64,000 nucleotides of DNA from Ophiosphaerella korrae (taxonomy: Eukaryota; Ascomycota; Dothideomycetes; Pleosporales; Phaeosphaeriaceae). This document shows, in pieces, positions 22,049 to 33,131 of the stretch (position 1 is its first letter; each line of letters starts with the position of its first letter). The stretch is from the NCBI GenBank assembly GCA_028456385.1, contig JALNQF010000098.1:62001-126000 (forward strand), written 5' to 3'. The notes beneath the pieces are model-generated. The model had not been told where the DNA came from. It ran no database searches and saw only the letters and a list, made by a program, of their open reading frames with translations. A program made the translations under genes and the position numbers.

Positions 22049-23098
22049 ATGGAGTCACCAAGAAATATGGGTTCATTTCAGATAGGGAAAGAGAGGGATG
22101 CTTTCGTGCGCCTAGATCCCATTGGCTTCCAGATTCGGCACCCACCTCCACCCCACGAGCTTACCAGTTGCATTACTCCGGACGCAAGTTTATTTCACAC
22201 TATGCACATGGGTGCAACTGTGGTAGATAACTCACGGTATCGGCTGGCGATAGACGGCCTCGTCAACCAGCCAGTTGTCATTACCCTTAACGAATTAAAA
22301 CACCTACCGCAGGCCTCAATTACAGCATTTCACGAATGCTACGGAAGTCCTTTAAAACCACCAACCGAAGCTTGCTGGCGTATTGGGAACGTACGATGGA
22401 CAGGCGTTCAACTATCGTACTTACTAGGCCTCGCTGGGCTTCGGCCATCCGAGGAACAGCGCTTCGTATGGTCAGAGGGCTTGGATCGAGGAAACTTTGC
22501 CGGCGTGGAAGCGGATCGGTACCAAAAAGATTTACCGATAGCAAAGGCTCTGCAGCCAGAGGTTTTAGTGGCATACGAAATGAATGGCGAGGCCCTTAGC
22601 AAAGAGCGTGGTGGACCCGTGCGGCTTGTAGTGCCTGGTTACTTTGGAACGAATTCAACAAAGTGGCTTTGCAAGCTATCTGTACAAACAAAGCGTGCTC
22701 CAGGACCGTATACTACAACTTTCTATAACGAGGCTGATCGAACATATCCAGAGCGGTCCGTATTACAGCCAGTATGGGAAGTCGCAGTCAACTCCATGAT
22801 TGTTAAGCCAAAACCAGAGGAGGTTCTGTTGGTTCCAAGGACTTTGGTTGAGGGATGGGCGTGGAGTTATGATGGGGTCCAAAGGGTGGAAGTAAGTTGC
22901 GACGATGGCAAGGTCTGGCAGAAAGCGGCTGTTACAGATAGGTCTGAGCAGGAATGGCAGAAGTTCCAAATAACGCTCTACTTGCAGCCTGGTCTTCAAC
23001 GCCTTATAGCGAGAGCCACTTCTTTCTCAGGTGAACAACAGCCGCTTGCGGGTCGTCGAAATCATGCCCATCAAATTGTTGTGGACGTCAAAAACTAA
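22049..23098 (+). CDS. Sulfite oxidase-family molybdopterin oxidoreductase
   Basis: An intronless 349-residue protein with the two-part layout of the sulfite oxidase family: an N-terminal molybdopterin-binding domain (about 35-220) and a C-terminal dimerisation domain (about 235-345). C97 in FHECYGSPL sits where the molybdenum-ligating cysteine is expected. The downstream segment IGNVRWTGVQLSYLL matches the conserved cofactor-binding stretch. GYFGTNSTKWL corresponds to the family motif before the dimer domain. There is no cytochrome b5 domain as in animal sulfite oxidase and no NADH-binding part as in nitrate reductase, so it is a stand-alone Moco protein like plant or bacterial forms. The residues around the cysteine differ from true sulfite oxidases, which suggests another substrate. 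The divergent nitrilase neighbour hints at a shared pathway, which is inference. Confidence 0.88.
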   Translation: MESPRNMGSFQIGKERDAFVRLDPIGFQIRHPPPPHELTSCITPDASLFHTMHMGATVVDNSRYRLAIDGLVNQPVVITLNELKHLPQASITAFHECYGSPLKPPTEACWRIGNVRWTGVQLSYLLGLAGLRPSEEQRFVWSEGLDRGNFAGVEADRYQKDLPIAKALQPEVLVAYEMNGEALSKERGGPVRLVVPGYFGTNSTKWLCKLSVQTKRAPGPYTTTFYNEADRTYPERSVLQPVWEVAVNSMIVKPKPEEVLLVPRTLVEGWAWSYDGVQRVEVSCDDGKVWQKAAVTDRSEQEWQKFQITLYLQPGLQRLIARATSFSGEQQPLAGRRNHAHQIVVDVKN

Positions 23099-25215
23099 GC
23101 ATTATCTGACTAAAAGTACCATCACCGGCGAGATGTGAGCTTGGATCAAGGCTTATGAAAATATTTGTCCGGGGTATGATAGTCTCCACTTCTTATCATG
23201 CCTTAAGCTCAAGACCCACTGGAGAAGTTTTACCAGGATCCTGGGAATCCTGATTTTCGACCTCATTAAAATGTCGCCTCTAATCGAGTATGTTGCAAAA
23301 GCGGGCCGATATTCTCGCAATCGTATCTGTATTGCTGGGTAGCGTCTATCAATTGCTGTGTCATCGTCGTGATTGTGGCCGCTATTATCGACAACATGTG
23401 AAGGTATAACGACCAGCAAACGCTGGCAACTGCGGCATCAGGACATGTAAAAGATGTGCGGGTCGTGTATTTGTCTCCTGGATCCTAATATTTTTTTCAA
23501 CTCAGGTCTTCGCTTAGGTCTGCCAAAGAACACCTATCGTACTTTTCTTCGTTTCAGAGCCGGTGGATTGAACATTGCACGTACCCAGGTATGCACAATC
23601 CACGCATCGCTTGGAGAGGCCCACAATTCTTCAAGGCTGTGCTTCCACCTACCTAACCCCCCATGACCAGATTCTGGGCCAGGAGAGCTTGGCCAATCTG
23701 CCCTAAACAGCAGGTTGTTTCGTCCTTTGGATGCAGATGGAGATTTTGATAGCCTCAACTGCCCAAGGCTTGGACCTTGTCGCCCAGGCGAACTATTCTC
23801 CCACTCAAAGAATTTGTTTTCACTCTGCCAAGTATAGGAAAGCTTGCGGAACATTTTGCGACACTGCGCCAGTGTGAGAGCAAGCTGAAGGCGATGAATG
23901 TATAAAGTAGAAGTACATTCTAGTGGTACAATCGATCCGAGCCAAACGTGATGTGTCAGTATCACTGTGGCCGGTTCGTGTGACAAACTATCGAAGGCGG
24001 GTTGTGAATTCGTGTTCTTTGGGGTTGATGGTTTAGGTTCTGTGCGCTTGGCCCCTTATCATGGAGCCCATCCCCTACTATGTACATAAACCAGGGAAGA
24101 GGACACATAGGGGACACAATATCAGTTGCCGTATTGCCCGGAATGAGGTACCTAGCCCAAGGCTGAAGCTTGGTGCTGCGAGGTGAGTCTTTCATGTGAT
24201 CAAGATGCGCAGGATCTGCCTGTGCGGCGGGTAGATGCAACTCACAATAGTGATACGCGATCAGAATGGGCGACAAGGGCGCACCGCCTAACCAGAATCA
24301 GACTAGCGATTATGCGCCATCTTGACAACTTCCTACTCCAGTCATCTTTGGCTTATGCACACACTCTTACAGTTTGCACCGAATCTCGTCTCGTCAACTC
24401 GCATCACAAAGGACGCCGAACCGGTTCTGTGCCGAAGTGGCACAGTTGCGATCCTGATCGCTTCTGTCCGTCCAGGACTGATGGGGTAATGATCCGTCTC
24501 GGAGCATCTCATGGCTCATAATCCGCGTGCGTTTGTAAGCCGCATCCGCAGCTCCCCTGCATTCCTTGCTCGTTGCGGCGCGTGCTGATGTTGCTGAGCT
24601 CTAAACATGACTGTTCATGGGCATCGAGGCATGATGTTCCCGCAAAGTATGATCACCTCTCACCCACACAACCTTGCAGTGCATTACACGCATGTCAAAC
24701 ACGTTTTTCCCAGGTATAAGGAACATCGCTACAAGGTTCTTGAGTAGCTGGTCGGCATGATTACCAAGTACCGGTACCTAGACGTCATTCCACATCGCGG
24801 CCGTTACTCGGCCATCAAATTCCTCTGGTTGCGCAGCATACCCCGGTGCAACGTCCAATCAATCGAACGCAGAGTCCGTGCGAGGAGGCTTCCCCATGTC
24901 CGATTAGTCTGTGCCAGACGTCTGGCCTCCAAGCGCAACATGGTCGGCTTGGCGATTGTGAATAAGATGACCTCAGCCTTCTTCGGGAGCTCCAGGCGAT
25001 GGGCTAATTAAATTAATTGACGTTTATTCCAAGGGGAGAGCACCCCACGCGCAGCGAAACAAAACTTGCTCGGTCGTTCTTCCTTGCCAGTACGTCCTGG
25101 GGCAAACTTCCGCACGCGGTGAAGAAGAAATCCTTCCATCGCCGCAGTTATATTTCACTGCCCACCTGCCAGTTTTCTCGTTGCACTCACACTTCACCTT
25201 GTACTTCATTTCAAT
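23099..25215. other. Long gene-free region
   Basis: About 2.1 kb without a convincing gene. ORFs of 105-150 codons occur on the minus strand (23534-23986, 23962-24276) but show no domain, biased composition or start context that would support them. The last part carries the promoter of the FMN oxidase gene, including an AATTAAATTAATT stretch near 25010. Confidence 0.4.
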
Positions 25216-26373
25216 ATGCGTCTTTCAGCCTTGACATTTGCCTCCGTGGCCCTCGCTGCTCGCCCTTTCATTAACGAGCCAGATACTGGAATCGATGGCC
25301 AGCTCGGTTCACTCGTTGCTAATGGCTCCCTTCCGCCTCTAGCCAGGCTTGCTGGTCTACCAGACTTCGACTGGGCTGCTCGCCAAAAAATGAACCAAAC
25401 TGCTTACACCTACTATCGCAATGGAGCATCCGGTGAATGGTCGTATCGCAACAACCTCGAAGTGTACCAACGATTCCGTCTCCGACCTCGCGTCTTAGTT
25501 GACATCACAAACATCGACTCAACATTTGCAACTACGATGCTTGGTTATAATTTCTCAGCGCCCTTTTTTATCTCGCCATGCGCGCGAGCTGGATACGCAC
25601 ATCCGGAGGGCGAGGTTGGGCTTGTCAAGGGTGCTGCCAACGGCAGCATCCTTTATATGCCATCGCTCTATTCGAGCCGCAAGAGGCAGGATATCTATGC
25701 TGCCCGCGCCAATAGCTCTCAAGTTCTCTTTCAGCAAGTCTATCTTGATGACCCATCTTTGAATGCCACAGCAAAACTGTTCAAGGACATTGAGGCAGAT
25801 GGTGCTAAAGCCATCGTCCTAACCGTTGACTCTCCTGGCGATGGTGTTAGGCACCGTGCTGCTCGCTCTGGTGTCGGCAGCGCAAACACTGGATACAGTT
25901 TCTTCACCTGGGAGTATTACCAAACACTCCAGAGCTTAACCAAGCTGCCCCTTATCCCTAAGGGCATCCAAACTGTCGAGGATGCACGTGAGGCTGTTAA
26001 GCGGGGTTGCAAGGCCATCTTCCTCTCCAATCACGGCGGCCGCCAACTCGATGGCGCACCCTCGTCTCTCGAGATCGCCCTCGAGATTTACCAGGAGTCA
26101 CCCGAAATTTTTACTCAGACCGAAGTTTACGCTGATGGTGGTGTACGTTACGGAACTGATGCTTTGAAGCTTCTCGCTCTCGGAGTCAGAGCTGTTGGTG
26201 TCGGCCGTCCTTTCATGTACGCCAACGTCTATGGTTCCGAGGGTGTTTCACGCGCAATCGAGATGTTGAAGTATGAGCTTGCAAATGATGCAGCTAACCT
26301 TGGTGTCGGGGATCTCAAAAAGATTGGACCTCAATTTGTCAACTGGAAGAGCACAAATGCCTGGTTCTCATAA
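25216..26373 (+). CDS. Secreted FMN-dependent 2-hydroxy-acid oxidase/dehydrogenase
   Basis: A 385-residue member of the FMN-dependent alpha-hydroxy-acid dehydrogenase family (glycolate oxidase, lactate oxidase, flavocytochrome b2). Catalytic H273 lies in SNHGGRQLDGAPSS. FMN-phosphate motifs DGGVRYGTD and GVGRPFMY follow. The N terminus MRLSALTFASVALAARP is a signal peptide ending near residue 15, and NxS/T sequons are present (NQT, NFS, NGS). A secreted protein is therefore likely, which is unusual for a family usually found in peroxisomes or mitochondria. There is no cytochrome b5 domain and no peroxisomal C-terminal SKL. The substrate may be lactate, glycolate or mandelate. If oxygen is the acceptor it would produce hydrogen peroxide outside the cell, which is inference. 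No intron. Confidence 0.9.
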   Translation: MRLSALTFASVALAARPFINEPDTGIDGQLGSLVANGSLPPLARLAGLPDFDWAARQKMNQTAYTYYRNGASGEWSYRNNLEVYQRFRLRPRVLVDITNIDSTFATTMLGYNFSAPFFISPCARAGYAHPEGEVGLVKGAANGSILYMPSLYSSRKRQDIYAARANSSQVLFQQVYLDDPSLNATAKLFKDIEADGAKAIVLTVDSPGDGVRHRAARSGVGSANTGYSFFTWEYYQTLQSLTKLPLIPKGIQTVEDAREAVKRGCKAIFLSNHGGRQLDGAPSSLEIALEIYQESPEIFTQTEVYADGGVRYGTDALKLLALGVRAVGVGRPFMYANVYGSEGVSRAIEMLKYELANDAANLGVGDLKKIGPQFVNWKSTNAWFS

Positions 26374-27177
26374 GCCCGGGTCTCTCTCTAGATTATGTGG
26401 CGGACTTCGTTTCTTGTTTATACTTTTTTTTTCAAAGCATATATTGCATTTTTGGTATGGCTCAACGAGAATATGAGGAGCGTTTGACTCTAAACGGTTC
26501 CCTAGAGTTAATTCATCACTTACATCATGAACATCTTGTGCAACTTCAACTTTCCATACGGCGTGCTTTAACACAGAATGCATATGGCGCGATACAATGC
26601 TATCAGCACCTATCCAAGTCCCCTATGTTTCAATCTCCGAGCAAATATGCAGGGGTCCCTAGAAACCCCAATCAGTATTGACCAAACATTTTGTCCACGA
26701 CACAGGTATTCATGTTTTGCTCAATAATTAGGCTCCTTGCATTCTAAGACTCATTGCTGCAAACTATGAAATAACCCACAATTCACACAATTCAACACTA
26801 AAGTGACATATCTGTCCTTTGTTAAATCCTGGCCAGCGACGCAGATTTCCGCCCCACATGGATTGGTGTAGTGCGAATTTTGGCTGCTTCAGCACACGCG
26901 AGAGATGGGTGTCTCATCCCTTAAAATCCGGGGTAAGGTGTCTGAATTCTAGTTCTGTGGCGTGAGCTAATTCGGATAGTCTAGTTGGCCATAAAGTTTG
27001 TTTCACGGATACTGCAGATCAGGCCAACAACTTCTGAGTGGGTATCCGAACAGGGGCCGCACACTAGATGGCGAGAGATTTATTTGTTACATGCCATTAT
27101 AGTGTCCCTGAGTATATTCAGTACACACAAAAGTCTGATCTTTCAAACATACTTTTTTGTTGTTCTAACTGGGTATT
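26374..27177. other. Gene-free region between convergent genes
   Basis: It holds the 3' regions of the FMN oxidase and the EthD gene. No gene or structured RNA is seen. Confidence 0.4.
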
Positions 27178-28086
27178 CTAGAGGTCTTTGAACTGTGGCT
27201 GGCGCTTAGGGTCAAACTATTCGATATTTAGCCTCGCTTCCGCACGTTCTAATTAGAGAATACTTACTCTAATACCCTTACCATAATCGAAAACTAACGC
27301 TTCCTCTCCAAACACAATAAAAGAATTATGTTTATCAATAAGGTCTCCAGCTGCACTTTCAAACGCTTTCTGAGCACTCCTAAACCCAGTAACAGAAGCC
27401 TTGTCCTTGAGGTAGGCCTTGTATACAAGAGCAAACTGTGGCATATTTCCACCCCCGAAATAAGCGGCCAGGTCAAAGAACTGCGAGGCCGCCTCGACGT
27501 TAGCAATTACCTTTAACACCTCGCTCGAGGCATGTTCCTCAATTGCAGTGATGAGCAGCGGGGAGAGCTGGTTTTCTAGTTCCTCCCTAACCTTGTCGTT
27601 GTTGGGGGTTGCGAGAAAAAATGTCGCAGTAATGGACGAGCCCAACTCGAGCGGCTTACTTGAATCCAACGTGGCTGAGTTGGTCTTGAGAGCGACTTCC
27701 TTCTCGTACACCGTAAGAGAGATGGCGGTCTCGAAGTCCGCGAACAATGGCGCATCAGGCGCCACCGCCTTCCTCACGTAGTCAGAGGTGAAGTTTAATT
27801 TAACATGGTCCCAGTCCCTGAAGAACAGCTCCGAAAAATCATCACGACCCACCCAGTGCTGATTAGCATTCAATGGGCCATCTAGACGTGTACCAAAGGC
27901 CGAATCAAATATGTGGGTTTGGTAGTACTTGCTATAGTATTCGTGCGCTGTCAGTCTCTGGCAGCTTCTAAGGCAGGCTTTTGCGACCGACAGCACTCAC
28001 TGGGGTTTAATATTAGGGTCGTCTGGAGCATCAGAAATTTTGCCATGAACTTGGAATCTGTGGTGAAGATATTCCTTCCGGGTCAT
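27178..28086 (-). CDS. EthD-domain protein
   Basis: The gene has three exons: 28001-28086, 27268-27931 and 27178-27216, with introns of 69 and 51 nt, giving 262 residues. The first exon supplies MTRKEYLHHRFQVHGKIS, typical of the N-terminal strand and helix of EthD-like dimeric alpha/beta barrels. Later motifs are HWVGRDDFSELFFRDW and, in the last 13-codon exon, FDPKRQPQFKDL. Two EthD-like halves may be present. The first ATG in frame is at 28086. Family members often begin about ten residues earlier, and five more codons are open before a TAG, so a small first exon could be missing. Some EthD proteins are dehydratases in polyketide pathways, but I see no biosynthetic cluster here. Function not assignable. 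Confidence 0.8.
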
Positions 28087-28472
28087 GTTCGGCTTGCGCC
28101 GGCTACAGGCAATCTTCTAGCTGCGCTCTAGGATTAAGGTATGCCCTAGGACTAGTTAGGACTAACGCGATCAGGGAAGGCATCTCCTACGCCTGGGCAG
28201 AGTACGCCACTTGGTCTCTCAGCACAGTACGATATACTAAGCGACGGTGAATTTACGAGGAGCCTATTCAGTCCCACTTCTTTGTAACCTCGTAGGCAAA
28301 GCTAAGCGCCTTACCCATCTTTCACGAGGCCACTCAGCCCCACCCCACTCGACAGCTCCCGGCCTCTCCTATTCAAGGTCGAAGCTCGTAGCCGATGCTG
28401 TTGAACAGATTCCATTTGCTAGTCAAGGGAAAGCTGAGCCTGGGTATCTAGCCGTATAACTAGACACGACCA
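28087..28472. other. Divergent gap between EthD and HET genes
   Basis: A short region between two divergent genes. It has several CCTAGGAC-like repeats near 28130-28165 (CCTAGG, GGACTAG, GGACTAA). No gene is seen. Confidence 0.35.
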
Positions 28473-30614
28473 ATGGCGCAAGAAACGCTAGATTGGTTCC
28501 TCATACGACCATTCTGCTCGGTGTGCCAGAGTATTGACTTCGGACGCCTTTGCGCCTCGGTTGAATCAAAGGGTGAAGAATACAAGTCTACATTAGGAAC
28601 AGTCCAGGAAGTTTTGGCGCGATTCGAGTCTCGGCAATGCACCCTCTGTGCCGTTATTGGCAAGGCTGTGATTCGGCAGGAAGTCAAAGTGCCCGACATC
28701 GATGATGGGACGAGGCACTGCTATATTAGCCGTGAAATATTTGCAAAATACTCGAATCGATCGGGCGATCTCTTTAATTTTATTCGGCTCAATGTTTTGG
28801 TCAGCTCAACCTTCCCGCAGACAGTACTGTCGCTCCAGCCTTGTGCTGATCCTATTCCTCATGTGAGCGAAATACCAAACTTCTCGGCAACGCAAAGGAG
28901 GCCTTGCCCGCCTTCTGGTCGCCGTATCGGTCACTATTACGAGCCACGTTTACTCCAACAGTGGATGTCATGTTGCTATTATCGCCACGGTAGCGCATGC
29001 TGGGATCCTGAGTGGAAAACCTCTGAGGACACACAAGTTTCGAGGATTAGAGTGGTCGATGTCATTCAAGGCTGTATTGTAGATGCACCAAAAAACTGTC
29101 AGTATCTTGCACTTAGCTACGTATGGGGATCTGCAAAGCGGAACACGTTGCTTTCCTCACGCGATACCATTCAGCGTTTCTCTCTCCCTGGCCAATTAAC
29201 TAAGGAGTCCATTCCGAAAATGATTTCGGATGCTTTTGTTATTACTCGGTCGGTTGGGTTCGGGTATATATGGATTGACTCACTGTGTATTATTCAAGAC
29301 GACGATGAAGACCAGCGGCGGCAGCTCTCATACATGGATTGTGTTTACGCCAATGCATACGCCACAATTATTGCAGCCAGTGCTACTCATGCCGACATGG
29401 GAATAGCTGGAGTGAATAAGGATCTCATGCGACATCCTCAACAGACAGTGATTCCAGTTTCAAGTTCCCTATCTCTAATGCGCAGTACTCACTTGTACAC
29501 TGGGACGGCTTACGAAAATTCGCCCTGGAAACATCGCGCCTGGACAATGCAGGAGTACCTTCTTTCACGAAGAACAATAACTTTCACAGATGACGAAGTC
29601 TTCTGGTGATGCCAAAGAACCACTTGGTGTGAAAGTCTTGCACTCGAATTATGCGCTATAGGAGCTCAGGAGCCGACGATTACTTCAACACACGTATTTG
29701 GCTGTTTCGACTTAATGTAGATGCCCCAGCCTGATGCATTCATGCTGAAGAATAGCTATGAAGTTGTCATGAAATATGCCAAGCGTCGCATGACAAACCC
29801 ATCCGATGCCCTGAATGCTATCTAGGGGTACTTTAGACGACTAAAAGAGAAACATCCTTTTGCCTCCAGTTTCTGGGGCCATTTTTTTCTACTTCGATTT
29901 GACGAGTCATTGGCTTGGGAGGGTGGTGATTGTACTCGACGCGTAGCAGAGCACACCATAATTGATGCAGGCGGAGGGTTTCATCGTGCAGAGTTCCCCA
30001 GCTGGTCTTGGCTTGGATGGAACCTGGACCACAAAGGCCTTGGGCGCCTCTTCAAGTTGCCAGAACCTGTTGCCATGTTCACCCCTGAACTAGAATTTTA
30101 CAATCTCGACATCGATGGCAAAATCCGCGCTCTCATGCCACTAGAGCTCCTCAGCCGATATACTACACCGCTTGACACAAGTGCATTGGACCCGAATATT
30201 GTAGCAAGGTGGAAAGGACCAACTAAAATCGAAGTGGATGACAGTGAAGACTTTCGTGACTCGGGACGACTGATCTTTTGGACAAGCGTGGCGAAGCTCT
30301 ATGCGTTAAAAGCGCGTGCGGACCTAGGATACGACTGGGAGCTCTATGATTTACGTCCGGGACACGCAGAGGTAGGTACAATGTCTGAGCATGGATGTTC
30401 TAGCGACGTACAAAGTGGGTTCCATCATTTTATCATCATTCCCCGAGCCCATGAACAATACCCGCCGTACAAAGTACTACCGAAGTTACACGTTCTGATG
30501 GTGAAGTGGGATGAAGTGGAACACGGCGTTGCGCATCGTGTTGGCACGGGAGTTGTTGATGAAGACGCTTGGGTTATGGCTCAGATAAAATGGACAAAAG
30601 TGATCTTGAAGTAA
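28473..30614 (+). pseudogene. HET-domain (heterokaryon incompatibility) gene with three in-frame stops
   Basis: One frame of 714 codons from the ATG at 28473 to a TAA at 30612-30614 carries the whole protein. The HET domain shows YLALSYVWGSAKRNT, YIWIDSLCIIQDDDED and HRAWTMQEYLLSRRTI. The homologous sequence then continues in the same frame through three stops: TGA at 29607-29609 (after DDEVFW), TAG at 29718-29720 and TAG at 29823-29825. Beyond them come ESLAWEGG and FPSWSWLGWN, both conserved C-terminal parts of long HET proteins. No intron of plausible size removes the stops. C-to-T change could make each of them. Intact HET proteins trigger cell death after fusion of unlike strains. This copy would make only a 378-residue N-terminal fragment that retains the HET domain, so a truncated active product is conceivable. 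Confidence 0.88.
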
Positions 30615-31134
30615 CAACAAGGCTAGTTAGTGTGTGGAGTAAAGAATCTAGATTTGGAAATTTATTCACCAGTTGGCTGCCTTGGTTCTCAGCAAGACCA
30701 AAAGAAGTACATATGAAAGCGTCCTATTTTCGATAGTTGGTATATCAAGAAATGAGAAGGGTGAGTTCCGATCCTACTAGATAGGCCTTGTTACGGCGTC
30801 GAAGCATATGGGTATTCATCAAGTGCTTTCACTAACTTTTCAAGCCTAACGCAACATCATGGTCTCTCTTTCCTTAACACGTTAACGTTGGTAACATTGA
30901 CTTTCGAAAAAGTAAACACTCTTCATTTATAATAGACAAAGGCAACCACTTTGCACGAAATCACAAGGTAATGTGAAGCATTGATTAGAACTTGTTATAT
31001 TGCATTATAAGCTTGCGTAAGCAAGCGCAAAGCCTTGCACGTGGTATCATAGATTCAGGGTATAGTCATCTACATAAATCACCCTTCAAGATAAAATTTA
31101 TCCCCTGAAGAATCCCCTCGTCCCAACAAAGCTT
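30615..31134. other. Gene-free region between HET pseudogene and peptide transporter
   Basis: AT-rich stretch between the converging 3' ends. No gene is seen. Confidence 0.4.
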
Positions 31135-33131
31135 TTAAATTTTCTCGTTGGCGGGAAGTTCGCCCGCCCGTTGGCTTGCGACACTGGCACGCCTTTCGAT
31201 GTCCTCGGCTTGGGCATGTGTGCCAACATGACCAGTAGGAAGCATATTTAGTTGATCTTCCTGCTTATCCATGGTGCGGTATGTGAAATGGAAGGCAACA
31301 CCAGTTGTGAAAGAGATGATAGCAACAGCGCCGTAGTTCCAGACGAGATGAGGGTCGCTAGTCAAAGGAGTGAAAGCCTGGGCGAGGGCAGCAGAGAAAG
31401 CCGTGGTGAAAAGCTGGACAGACTGAACAAGAGAACGCATGTTCTTGGGAGCCTTGGTGAAGGCATATTCAAGTGTGGTGACGGAAGCGAAAATCTCAGA
31501 AGTGGCAATGAGGACATAAACACCGGTGACGGCCCAGACGCTGATAGGCGACTTGTAATCGGGATCCTTGGTCTGGTAATATCCAGATGACTTGTAGCTA
31601 TTAAGCACATTAGCGCTGCAAGGTTCAGAAAATCAGGTTGGTCAACTTACACGTAATGTTGGAGAACAGAAGCCCAAACCATAGCGAAAGCACCGAGGAT
31701 AAAACCAGCAGTGATCTTCTTAATGGGTGTGAATCGGATGTTGCGCCTGCGGAGAGCAGGATAAACAATGCTGTCCATAATTGGAACAATGATGATAATG
31801 GCGATGGGGTCCAAGTTGGAGAGGATATCGTTGGGAACACCACCCAAACGCATGGTTGAGCACATCTGAGTCAAGTTGGAGTCCATTTGGCGGTAGGCGA
31901 GCCAGAAGATAGGCACCCAGAAGAAAACACTGCATGCGCCGAAACCACGAGCGACCTCATCAACCCAGGCGTCATCGAAATTGTACCAGGAGGGCTTGCT
32001 GGCTCCGAGGGTAGAGGGCTTAACCTTTGTCCACATGGTGCCGTCATTCCAGTTTCTCCAAGTCCTCAGAGGGTTGGCGCTGACGCCACCACCAAGAGCC
32101 TTGAAGAACAGCTTGAAAGCAGGGCCCATGACATTACCACTTGGTGGCTTGAGGATGTAATGCTTCTTGCAAAGGTAGAGAACTGGCAGGCAGACGATGA
32201 ACATGACGGTGGGAATGAGATAGGCAAGATAGAATCCAACGTAGCGCTCGGCGTACACCATGCTGATCTGACCGACCAAAGCACCGATGTTGATGAAGAG
32301 GTAGAAGTAGTTGTAAATGCGCGTGACGGTAACAGCTGGGTCAACAATGACACGCTCGCCTTTGACGGTCACGACGCGCATCTTCTCTTCAGGGACCTGC
32401 TCAGCGATGAGGGGCGAAATATTGGGCTTGAAGGTACCGGTTCCGAGTCCCATGATAAGAATACCAAGGACAAAGACACCAAGAGCAGTGTCCGGCTTGT
32501 CAAGAACAGATGGAGCAGAGGAGGCGACGAGGATGATGTGACCGATTTCAGCGGCAATGACAGAGTAGACAATGGTCTTGAAACGACCAAGATAGGTGTC
32601 TGCGATCCAGGCTCCGAGGAGCGGGCAGCAGTAAACCCAGAAGGCGTTGAAGGTGGTCAGAGAGAAAGCAACCTGTTTGCCCATACCAAGGGCACCGGGA
32701 ACTGCTTCAGCATCGTTGGGGTGGAGAGCGGCTCCAGTGGGGGTGGGTCGCTTCTTGGCAATGAAGTTGGAATAGACGGCAATGGTACCATAGTACGACA
32801 TGCGCTCCACAAGTTCAACGAAGGCGATGGTGTAGATCTTCCATGGGATGCCAGCAGGCACACGGCGGAGAGTGGCTAGCTCATCCTCGGTGGGGAAATC
32901 GTCTGCCTCCTCGCTCAGATAAGAATCTTGGAGGCCAGCCTTGCCCTCAGAGATGAGGTAGGCTGGGGGGCCCGTCTGGTGGAATGCTGGGTCTTTGCGC
33001 TCGGGGTCACCAGAACGATCAATGAGAGCGGGGTCAAGGCCTGTGACGGCCTACGAGGCTAAGTCAGTGTATATTGCCTTGCATGGAAGGGACGGTTCAC
33101 TTACAACTTCGTCGCTGTCTCCAACAGGCAT
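31135..33131 (-). CDS. ptr2: Proton-coupled oligopeptide transporter (PTR2/POT family)
   Basis: Plasma-membrane importer of di- and tripeptides driven by protons. Exons are 33105-33131, 31651-33050 and 31135-31597, with introns of 54 and 53 nt, giving 629 residues. The first exon codes only MPVGDSDEV. The family motif ExxER appears as VELVERMSYYG in the first membrane helix. FYLFINIGALVGQ matches the PTR2 signature. About twelve hydrophobic segments and a cytoplasmic C-terminal tail ending GELPANEKI are visible. For the second intron a 35-nt version using an earlier CAG acceptor keeps the same frame, but the 53-nt version gives YVYKSSGYYQ, closer to the family and of normal intron size. The opposite strand holds a 330-codon shadow ORF. 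Confidence 0.93.

Noticed and set aside
23534..23986. 150-codon minus-strand ORF
   Set aside because: No domain, no homologue recognised, overlaps another ORF; could be chance.
29600..29830. Introns to bypass the HET-gene stops
   Set aside because: No GT-AG pair of 45 nt or more keeps the frame and the conserved residues around each stop.
31887..32879. 330-codon plus-strand ORF
   Set aside because: Antisense shadow of the PTR2 gene; Glu/Asp/Gly-rich with no domain.
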